From assembly GCA_023150935.1 (NCBI GenBank), contig JAKLJW010000044.1, positions 1-37,090 of the forward strand: a stretch of DNA of 37,090 nt, given 5' to 3'. Positions 24,313-30,906 of the stretch are shown here, piece after piece (position 1 is the stretch's first letter; every line of letters starts with the position of its first letter). Below the pieces are notes generated by a model. It was not told the origin of the DNA and did no database searches. It was given only the letters and a program-made list of their open reading frames with translations. The position numbers and the translations under genes were made by a program. This stretch comes from Candidatus Binatia bacterium (GTDB taxonomy: Bacteria > Desulfobacterota > Binatia > HRBIN30).

Positions 24313-25731
24313 TCAGCCGGCAGGAATTGCCAGGGTCTGCCCGGCCCGCACGGTCGAGCGTTTGCCCAGGCCGTTGCGGCGCTTGAGGGCCTCCACCGTC
24401 GTGCCGTACCGTCGGGCTATCTCGGACAACGTCTGGCCGCTGCGCACCCGATGCGTCCGCACATTGCGCGACGGCGCGGACCCGCTTGCCCGCCTGGTCT
24501 CCTCGCGTTGCCGCGCCGCCGTCGCGCGCTCCCGTCGCTCCCGTTCCGTCAACGCCGCATGGCGCCGACGAAACGCCTCGCCCCTGCCCGCCGGCAGGCG
24601 CAAGGTGTAGCCGCCGGGCACACTCGCGCGCCCGGCAACCACCGGCGCCCCGAGCGCCGGGTTGATGACGGCCAGATCGGAAGGCTCCATTTCGGCGGCC
24701 GCCGCCAGAGACGCGAAGGTCGCCGGCACGGTCAGCGTTACGGCATCGAGACGGATCGGCGGCCATTCCGCGAGATACGGGAAGTGCCGGTCAACCTCCC
24801 GCTCAACTTCGAGTGCCGCCAGGAACTCCGCATAGAAATTGCGCGAAGCGAACTTGAACGCCGGACCGTCGTACCGCTCGACGATGTCCTGCAAATCGGT
24901 CGAGCCCACCGAGTTCACCGCGCGCTGCACGCCCGCACGGCCGTGATTGTAGGCCGTAATCGCCAGCGGCCACGACCCCAGCGCCTCGTAGTCGCGGCGC
25001 AGATAAACCGCCGCCGCGGCGGTCGCCGTAAACGGGTCTCGGCGTTCGTCCAGAACGTCGTCGACGCGCATGAAACGGCTGGCCGTCGCCGGCATGAACT
25101 GCCAGATGCCCGCCGCGCCAACCTTGGAGTAGGCGTGGACATTGAAGCACGACTCGACCATCGGCAGGCGGGTCAGCTCGAGCGGCAGACCCTCGCGGGC
25201 GAAGACCCTTTCCATCGTCGGCCAGTACCGCCGCGCCGTTTCAAGGCCGGTTCCGAACCGCTCGCGCAAACCCGTCTGGGAGCGCAGTCGATCGGGTGCC
25301 GCCGCCTTGAGGAACCTGGCCGGATCGGGATCGTCCGCGAACAGGCGCGCTACGGCGCGCTCTTCGGCGGTCGCATCCGCCTGCGCACCGCCGCTCTGGT
25401 GCAGTCCGACCAGCAGCGCCCGGATACGTTCGATTTCGCTTTCCACCCGAGCTTTGCGATACGCGGCAATATCCGTATCGCTCAAGTCGCTGGCGGCCAG
25501 ATCGCTGAAGTCCAGCACCACGTAAACGCGGTCCAGTTTACGCGTGTCGTGGATCGCCACCTCGTTGCGAGAATAGGTCGCGTATACCTGCTTCCAGAAA
25601 TCGACTTGCGGCCGCAGCCGCGGCAGGTCGGGGATGGGAACGTCGCGTCGCGCCGCGGCTTGGCCGGCCGCCACCAGTGCGCATACCGCCGCCGCCATCA
25701 GCCAGGCTACCGATCGAACCGCCTTCGGCAT
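24313..25731 (-). CDS. mltD: MltD-like lytic murein transglycosylase with LysM
   Basis: This 472-residue periplasmic enzyme cleaves peptidoglycan glycan strands. A signal peptide (about 1-27, ending AAGQAAA) is followed by an Ala/Asp-rich N-terminal region, an SLT domain (about 180-330) with catalytic E193 in LPMVESCFNVHA, and the flanking motifs VGAAGIWQFMPATA and ITAYNHG. A degenerate LysM-like segment is followed by one clear C-terminal LysM (about 427-470, HRVRSGQTLSEIARRYGTT). ATG at 25731 is preceded by GGGAG; the frame stays open upstream, but there it reads through the REP-like element. No lipobox is visible, so it is probably soluble or loosely bound, unlike Escherichia coli MltD. 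Confidence 0.93.
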   Translation of the reverse strand: MPKAVRSVAWLMAAAVCALVAAGQAAARRDVPIPDLPRLRPQVDFWKQVYATYSRNEVAIHDTRKLDRVYVVLDFSDLAASDLSDTDIAAYRKARVESEIERIRALLVGLHQSGGAQADATAEERAVARLFADDPDPARFLKAAAPDRLRSQTGLRERFGTGLETARRYWPTMERVFAREGLPLELTRLPMVESCFNVHAYSKVGAAGIWQFMPATASRFMRVDDVLDERRDPFTATAAAAVYLRRDYEALGSWPLAITAYNHGRAGVQRAVNSVGSTDLQDIVERYDGPAFKFASRNFYAEFLAALEVEREVDRHFPYLAEWPPIRLDAVTLTVPATFASLAAAAEMEPSDLAVINPALGAPVVAGRASVPGGYTLRLPAGRGEAFRRRHAALTERERRERATAARQREETRRASGSAPSRNVRTHRVRSGQTLSEIARRYGTTVEALKRRNGLGKRSTVRAGQTLAIPAG

Positions 25732-25799
25732 TCCTGCTCCCGCTCTGCTCCTGTACCGCCTCACCATCCCACCATGGCTCCGTGCCCGCACTGCGTGCC

Positions 25800-25822
25800 T
25801 TCCAGGAGCCTGTCGGAGAAAG
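25800..25822. repeat. Left 23-bp terminal inverted repeat
   Basis: This is a perfect inverted match to 25920-25942 and forms the left end of the REP-doublet element. Confidence 0.85.
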
Positions 25823-25919
25823 GCCCGCTGGTGCTTCGACAAGCTCAGCACGAGCGGGCTCTGCCTTGATTTCACAGCATTTTCCGCTCGCCCTGAGCCC
25901 GTCGAAGGGCGAGGGGCCG

Positions 25920-25942
25920 CTTTCTCCGACAGGCTCCTGGAA
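25920..25942. repeat. Right 23-bp terminal inverted repeat
   Basis: This is a perfect inverted match to 25800-25822 and forms the right end of the element. No obvious target-site duplication flanks the pair. Confidence 0.85.
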
Positions 25943-25988
25943 CGAAGGTAGCAGACGCTTTCCGAGGCGGTCAACGTGGAATCGCGCA

Positions 25989-27518
25989 CTATACCGCAAC
26001 GCCCGTCGGTTGCGCCGCGCGCTGTGCGTCCGGCCCCGCCACAGGAACGTAAAGCGTGAACGTCGCGCCCGCCCCCGGCGCGGCCTCGACCGTAATCGTC
26101 CCGCCGTGCCGCCGCGCAATGCCGTACGACACGCTCAAGCCTAGCCCCGTCCCACGGCCAACCGGCTTGGTCGTGAAAAACGGCTCGAACACCCGAGCCC
26201 GCGTCGCGTCCGGCATGCCGGGACCGTCGTCGCGAACCGCCACCGCCACGCGCGTCCGTTCGCCGTCCGCGGCCGGCACCAGCCGAGTCGAAATCCAGAC
26301 GTTGCCCGGTCCATCGCCGATGGCGTCAGCGGCATTCACCAGCAGATTCATGAAGACCTGATTGATCTGGTCGGGCCGGCAGGCCACGAGCGGAATCGTA
26401 CCGTAGGCGCGGTGGACGGTGATGTGCCCCACCCATCGGTGCGCCAGCAGCGCCACGGTGCTGTCCAATCCCCGGTGCAGGTCAGCCGCCCGCAGCGCGG
26501 TGCGTTCGTCGCTGCGGGCAAACGCCCGCAGGTCGCCGACAATCCGCGCCGCTCGCCGCGCCCCCTCCCGGCAATCGTCGAGCACACCGCCGAGCTCCGC
26601 TACCGTCTCGGCGACGCGCCACTCGGCCCGCACCGCCGCCAGCGCGGCCCGACTCGCCGGATCGGCAGCGGCCGCCTCGTCCGCCATCAGGGCACCGTGC
26701 AGACGCCCGACCGCCTCCCGCAGATGGGCGATGTTGGCGACCACAAAGGCGAGCGGGTTGTTGAGTTCGTGCGCCACGCCCGCAACGAGTTGGCCGATAC
26801 TGCGCATCTTCTCCGACTGCACGAGCTGCGCTTCGGTACGGGCCAATTGAGCGTACGAATCCCGCAACGCCGAGTGCGCCACGGTCAGCGACGCCAGAGC
26901 CGCCGCCAGCGAGCGGTTCTTCGCGGCCAGATCCTCTTCGCTACGCCGCAACCGCGCCGCGACGTACCCACCGAGATAGACCAGCAGCCCGAGACAGTAG
27001 AGTAGATAGGCGCCCCACACGGCCTCGTACCCCGGGGCGCGAAACGGCACCCCGCCGAGCGCCAATGCACCGCTCCAGTCGCTGCCTGCACCGCTCGCCA
27101 GCAAAGCCGCGCCAACACCCCAGATCGACATCCCGAAAGCGGCGCTCGCCGCCGCCGGCCAGGTCCCGACCAGCATCGCCGTGGCCAGGACCTGGACCAC
27201 GTACATGGTGACGAACGGGCTGCGGGTCCCGCCCGTGGCCAGCACCACCGTCGTGATCAACACCTGATCGAGCGGCACCGCCACGGCGGTCACCACCCCG
27301 ACTCCCCACCCGCGCCGCACACTCCAGCCGTTCAGCCCGTTCATCAAGGCGCCGATCAGCGCGACCACAACGCACAGCCGCAACGGCACCGCCGCCCCCA
27401 CCGCCCCCGCCCCCACCGCCAGCCCAAGGCACCCGCCAATGACTAACCAACGAACCCGCACTGCCCAGCGCAGACGTTCTCTGTCCGACAACATCTGCCG
27501 TACCGTGGCGCGCCACAT
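25989..27518 (-). CDS. Second orphan membrane histidine kinase (NtrB-like core)
   Basis: This 509-residue kinase has about six transmembrane helices (residues 20-190), a coiled-coil signalling helix (about 190-245) and a kinase core. The phospho-acceptor is H250 in VAGVAHELNNPLAFV, the type with Asn-Asn after His-Glu-Leu seen in NtrB-related kinases. The N box (NLLVNAADAI), G1 (DDGPGMP), F box (FEPFFTTKPVGRG) and G2 (GTGLGLSVSYGI) are intact. The ATG at 27518 has AGGAGG five bases upstream; the longer open frame to 27713 is not supported. It is divergent from htpX with a 188-base gap and has no adjacent response regulator. Confidence 0.9.
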   Translation of the reverse strand: MWRATVRQMLSDRERLRWAVRVRWLVIGGCLGLAVGAGAVGAAVPLRLCVVVALIGALMNGLNGWSVRRGWGVGVVTAVAVPLDQVLITTVVLATGGTRSPFVTMYVVQVLATAMLVGTWPAAASAAFGMSIWGVGAALLASGAGSDWSGALALGGVPFRAPGYEAVWGAYLLYCLGLLVYLGGYVAARLRRSEEDLAAKNRSLAAALASLTVAHSALRDSYAQLARTEAQLVQSEKMRSIGQLVAGVAHELNNPLAFVVANIAHLREAVGRLHGALMADEAAAADPASRAALAAVRAEWRVAETVAELGGVLDDCREGARRAARIVGDLRAFARSDERTALRAADLHRGLDSTVALLAHRWVGHITVHRAYGTIPLVACRPDQINQVFMNLLVNAADAIGDGPGNVWISTRLVPAADGERTRVAVAVRDDGPGMPDATRARVFEPFFTTKPVGRGTGLGLSVSYGIARRHGGTITVEAAPGAGATFTLYVPVAGPDAQRAAQPTGVAV

Positions 27519-27578
27519 CCCCGCCTCCTCGTCTCGATCCCTCCACCCCGCGCGCAGGCAAAGCCTCACGCCCCGCGC

Positions 27579-27593
27579 TTTCTTGACAAGAAA
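27579..27593. promoter_or_regulatory. 15-bp palindrome over the htpX -35 box, possible operator
   Basis: TTTCTTGACAAGAAA is a perfect inverted repeat around a central A. The TTGACA -35 hexamer of the proposed htpX promoter lies inside it (27583-27588), so a bound repressor would block polymerase. The site is AT-rich against a GC-rich background. Confidence 0.5.
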
Positions 27594-27611
27594 ATAGGTG
27601 CATACTACGTT
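27583..27611 (+). promoter_or_regulatory. Putative sigma70 promoter of htpX
   Basis: TTGACA (six of six), 17 bases, then TACGTT (27606-27611). The leader to the htpX ATG would be nearly 90 bases. AGGAG at 27694-27698 is the ribosome binding site, eight bases before the ATG. Confidence 0.55.
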
Positions 27612-27706
27612 CCACGCGATCCAGTTCCCAAGATGCCTCGCCGTAAGCGCCGTCCTCGTTGAAGTAACTGCGGAGAACGTACGTCGAAGCCGCAGGAGCT
27701 CACCCG

Positions 27707-28558
27707 ATGACAAACGCCATCAAGACCACCGTTCTTCTGGTCCTGCTCACCGTCCTCATCGTGTGGATCGGCGGGCTGGTTGGCGGCCGTCAGGGCATGA
27801 TGATCGCATTCCTCTTTGCCGTCGCGATGAACTTCGGCAGCTACTGGTTCTCGGACAAGATCGTCCTCGCCGCGTACCGCGCTCGAGAAGTCAGTGAGCG
27901 CGACGCCCCCGAGTTGTATCGAATCGTACACAACCTGAGTACGCGCGCCGGCATGCCAATGCCGCGGCTTTACGTAATCCCCGGCGACGCAGCCAACGCG
28001 TTTGCCACCGGACGCAACCAGCAGCACGCCGCCGTCGCCGTGACCGAGGGCATCACGCGCCTGATGAGCCGGGACGAACTCGAGGGTGTCCTTGCCCACG
28101 AGATCAGCCATGTGCGCAACCGCGACATCCTGATCAGTTCGGTCGCCGCCACCCTTGCCGGCGTCGTCATGATGCTGGCGAACATGGCGCAGTGGGGAGC
28201 CATATTCGGAGGCGCGTCGCGCGACGACCGCGAAGGTGGTGGCGGCGGCGGACTCGGCCTGATCGTGGTGGCATTGCTCGCCCCGCTGGCCGCAACCCTG
28301 ATCCAACTGGCAATCTCCCGCTCGCGCGAATACCAGGCCGACGCCAGCGGCGCCGCCCTGCTGAACAACGGCGAACCCCTGGCACGGGCACTCGAGAAGC
28401 TCGGTGCCGCCTCACAACGCGTGCCGCTCAACGCCAGTCCGCAAACCGCTCACATGTTCATCGTAAACCCGCTTGCCGGTCGCTCGATGGCCGGCCTCTT
28501 CATGACCCATCCACCGCTCGAAGAGCGCATCGCGCGACTGCGCAGCATGCGGTTCTGA
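27707..28558 (+). CDS. htpX: Membrane zinc metalloprotease HtpX
   Basis: This 283-residue M48-family protease degrades damaged inner-membrane proteins under envelope or heat stress. Two N-terminal transmembrane helices (about 7-24 and 31-47) are followed by the zinc motif HEISH (H131, E132, H135) and the third-ligand region SREYQADASGAAL (about residue 206). Another hydrophobic pair spans 140-210, interrupted by a Gly-rich loop. The C-terminal MFIVNPLAGRSMAGLFMTHP is characteristic of HtpX. The start has AGGAG eight bases upstream. It is followed by a DUF1844 gene after 34 bases. Confidence 0.97.
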   Translation: MTNAIKTTVLLVLLTVLIVWIGGLVGGRQGMMIAFLFAVAMNFGSYWFSDKIVLAAYRAREVSERDAPELYRIVHNLSTRAGMPMPRLYVIPGDAANAFATGRNQQHAAVAVTEGITRLMSRDELEGVLAHEISHVRNRDILISSVAATLAGVVMMLANMAQWGAIFGGASRDDREGGGGGGLGLIVVALLAPLAATLIQLAISRSREYQADASGAALLNNGEPLARALEKLGAASQRVPLNASPQTAHMFIVNPLAGRSMAGLFMTHPPLEERIARLRSMRF

Positions 28559-28592
28559 CCGCCGCGAACGCACCGCGCACCCGTACATCGCC

Positions 28593-28994
28593 ATGAGCGA
28601 AGACCCGAACCCCCAGCGTAGCTTCAAAGTGGATGACCGCCGCCGTTTTTCCGAAACCGGCGAGCCGCGCACGGATGCACCACCGCCGCCCCCGGACGAA
28701 ACCCGCACCGCCCCGCCCGAAGCGCCGCCGGCAGCCGACCAACCCGCGGAGCTGACGTTCCTTACTTTCGTACTCGGTCTGAGTACCGAGGCACTCGCAT
28801 ACCTGGGCGAAATGCCGCACCCGTTAACGCGGCAGGTGCAGACGGACCTGCGCGCCGCCAAGCATTTCATCGACATTCTCGGGCTGTTGCAGGACAAGAC
28901 CCGGGGTAACCTCGATCGTGGAGAGGCGGACTTGCTCGAGCGGGTGCTCTACGACCTCCGTATCAAGTACGTGGAGCGCGTGCGCACCAGGTGA
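28593..28994 (+). CDS. DUF1844 domain-containing protein
   Basis: This 133-residue protein has a Pro-rich, acidic N-terminal half (about 1-50, probably disordered) and a helical DUF1844 domain (about 52-128: LTFLTFVLGLSTEALAYLGE, then RAAKHFIDILGLLQDKTRGN). Members are short cytoplasmic proteins of unknown function that occur widely in deltaproteobacteria and Planctomycetes. It follows htpX by 34 bases and is likely co-transcribed. The final part DLRIKYVERVR is typical of the family. Confidence 0.88.
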   Translation: MSEDPNPQRSFKVDDRRRFSETGEPRTDAPPPPPDETRTAPPEAPPAADQPAELTFLTFVLGLSTEALAYLGEMPHPLTRQVQTDLRAAKHFIDILGLLQDKTRGNLDRGEADLLERVLYDLRIKYVERVRTR

Positions 28995-29246
28995 CACTTC
29001 TCCGCAAATGGGACTGCCGAAGCGGGCGCACACGGCCTGCGGCAGGCTCCGGGCGAGGGCGAGGAATCCAGTGAACGCAAACCGATATCTGCGGCCACGC
29101 TTGTCTGAGGCGGGCTCGACCGTGTCTCGACGGCCAGGGCCACAGGCCGGCGGCGGCCGCAGTGCCTGCAGATCGCGCCGTCCGGCACAGCAGCGTTTTC
29201 CATCACTTGCTCTCACGAGCACGAGCCAGTCAGAACAGGAGGTCTC

Positions 29247-30833
29247 ATGAGTGCGCCATCGCGCACGCGTCTCGCCGTATATCTGCTGAGTGCATTTACC
29301 GCCGGGATTGTCGCCACGGCGGCGGTCGAGTGGACCCCGCGCGCTCACGGCATCAGCTTCTGGGGGGAGGAGACCGCCACGCCTCGACCCGAACCCACGC
29401 CGGATGCGCCTTCGGCAGAGGCGGGCGGCGGTGCCGGCGTTGTAGCGGCCAGCAACCTGCCGGATTTCGTCGCCCTGGCGGACCGCATGAGCCCTGCCGT
29501 GGTCAACATATCGAGCACGGCCCAGAGCGAGGGCCCATCGATGGAGCCGGGAGGTCCCGGTGGGCCCGGCGGGCCCGGTGGGCCTGGTGGACCGGGCGGG
29601 CCCGGCGGACCGGGACCGTTCGGTCGCGGCGACCCGCACGAGTTCTGGGAGCCGTTCGAACGCTTCTTCGGCCCGATGCCGCGCCGTCCATTCAAACAGC
29701 GCAGTCTCGGCTCCGGTTTCATCATCAGCAAGGACGGCATGATCCTCACCAACAACCATGTCGTCGAGAACGCCGACGAAATCCTCGTGCGGCTCTCCGA
29801 CAACAAGGAAACTAAGGCCAAGGTCGTCGGGCGCGACCCCAAGACGGACATTGCCGTCATCAAGATCGAGAACGGCGCCGATCTCACACCGGTCACCATG
29901 GGCAACTCGGATTCGCTCAAGGTAGGCGAGTGGGTGATGGCCATCGGCAATCCGTTCGGCCTCGAGCACAGCGTCACCGCAGGCATCGTCAGCGCCAAGG
30001 GCCGCATCATCGGACAGGGCAGCTACGATCAGTTCATTCAGACCGACGCTGCCATCAACCCGGGCAACTCCGGCGGGCCGCTCATCAACCTGCGCGGTGA
30101 AGTCGTCGGCATCAACACGGCGATCTTCAGCCGCAGCGGCGGCAACATCGGAATCGGCTTCGCTATCCCGATCAACCTCGCCAAGGAACTCCTCCCGCAG
30201 CTCGAGGAACACGGTAAGGTCACCCGCGGCTGGCTCGGCGTGCTAATCCAGAAGGTGACTCCCGAGATCGCCGAATCGCTCGGCCTTTCCGAAGCCCGCG
30301 GCGCCCTCGTTGCCGACGTCGTCGACGACGGTCCGGCCAAGGAGGCGGGATTGAAGGTCGGAGACGTCATCACCGAATACGACGGCCATGCCATCAAGGA
30401 CTCTACCGAACTGCCCCTGCTGGTGGCGCGCACACCGATCGGCCGCAGTGCCACGCTGAAGGTCATCCGCAACAAGGAGCCCATCGAGGTCAAGGTGACC
30501 ATCGGCGAACTCAAGGACGAAGAGGTGGCGGCGCAGGGGAAGGAAGAGGGTTTCGGCCTGACCGTGCAGCCGCTCACGCCGGACATCGCCGAGAGCCTCG
30601 GTTTGCCGGCCGAAACCAGGGGCGTGGTGGTTGCCGCCGTCGAACCCGGCAGCAGCGCCGACGACGCCGGACTGCGGCGCGGCGACGTGATCCTCGAGGT
30701 CAACCGCGAACCGGTCAAGAACCTCGGCGACTATCGCAAAGCCATCAAGGGCGCCCAGAAAGGCAAGAGCGTCTTGCTGCTCGTCCGTCGGGGCGACAAC
30801 ACCATCTTTCTGGCGCTCAAACCATCGAACTGA
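29247..30833 (+). CDS. degP: Do-family periplasmic serine protease HtrA/DegP
   Basis: This 528-residue protease/chaperone of the periplasm has an N-terminal signal-anchor (about 8-27), a linker, a trypsin-like domain with the full triad (H171 in TNNHVV, D201 in KTDIAV, S275 in GNSGGP), PDZ1 (about 325-415) and PDZ2 (about 436-525). Before the catalytic domain is a GGP repeat (101-124). The start has GGAGG six bases upstream. A 252-base gap without a recognised gene separates it from the DUF1844 gene. A perfect hairpin follows the stop, so it may be its own transcription unit. Envelope stress control is likely but not visible here. Confidence 0.96.
   Translation: MSAPSRTRLAVYLLSAFTAGIVATAAVEWTPRAHGISFWGEETATPRPEPTPDAPSAEAGGGAGVVAASNLPDFVALADRMSPAVVNISSTAQSEGPSMEPGGPGGPGGPGGPGGPGGPGGPGPFGRGDPHEFWEPFERFFGPMPRRPFKQRSLGSGFIISKDGMILTNNHVVENADEILVRLSDNKETKAKVVGRDPKTDIAVIKIENGADLTPVTMGNSDSLKVGEWVMAIGNPFGLEHSVTAGIVSAKGRIIGQGSYDQFIQTDAAINPGNSGGPLINLRGEVVGINTAIFSRSGGNIGIGFAIPINLAKELLPQLEEHGKVTRGWLGVLIQKVTPEIAESLGLSEARGALVADVVDDGPAKEAGLKVGDVITEYDGHAIKDSTELPLLVARTPIGRSATLKVIRNKEPIEVKVTIGELKDEEVAAQGKEEGFGLTVQPLTPDIAESLGLPAETRGVVVAAVEPGSSADDAGLRRGDVILEVNREPVKNLGDYRKAIKGAQKGKSVLLLVRRGDNTIFLALKPSN
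29547..29618 (+). repeat. GGP (collagen-like) repeat in degP
   Basis: These 72 bases code for residues 101-124 of the protease, eight or so Gly-Gly-Pro units. The DNA is a near-perfect tandem nine-base repeat with third-base changes. It falls before the catalytic domain, where the regulatory LA loop or linker of Do proteases usually starts. Confidence 0.8.
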
Positions 30834-30839
30834 GCCGAT

Positions 30840-30887
30840 CCCGGTCATCCCGGGGGCCGCATACGCGCCGCCCCCGGGATGACCGGG
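30840..30887. terminator. 18-bp perfect inverted repeat after degP, likely terminator
   Basis: CCCGGTCATCCCGGGGGC (30840-30857) pairs perfectly with 30870-30887 around a 12-base loop, starting seven bases after the degP stop. There is no T tract, so it would be a non-canonical terminator, or alternatively a dispersed repeat. The next gene starts 19 bases later. Confidence 0.55.
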
Positions 30888-30906
30888 CACCGCTCGCGGC
30901 ACCGCC

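Larger units (their letters stand above)
25800..25942. mobile_element. 143-bp REP-doublet / MITE-like element
   Basis: The ends are perfect 23-base inverted repeats (25800-25822 and 25920-25942, beginning TTCCAGGAGCCTGTCGG). Inside are two related hairpins in opposite orientation. The first (about 25824-25858) contains TTCGACAAGCTCAGCACGAG; the second (about 25892-25914) read on the minus strand contains TTCGACGGGCTCAGGGCGAG. This arrangement of inverted REP units matches the BIME pattern mobilised in trans by REP-associated tyrosine transposases. The element has no coding capacity. It sits about 70 bases upstream of mltD and just after the second kinase gene. Confidence 0.75.

Noticed and set aside
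25732..25989. N-terminal extension of mltD through the REP-like element
   Set aside because: The extra residues are translations of the palindromic element; the signal peptide starts at the ATG at 25731.
28995..29246. Possible small gene in the gap before degP
   Set aside because: Short Arg-rich frames are present on both strands, but none has a ribosome site or a recognisable sequence; only the degP ribosome site is clear.
28824..30212. 462-residue minus-strand open frame opposite degP
   Set aside because: It mirrors the codon structure of degP and the DUF1844 gene, and its protein has no family pattern.
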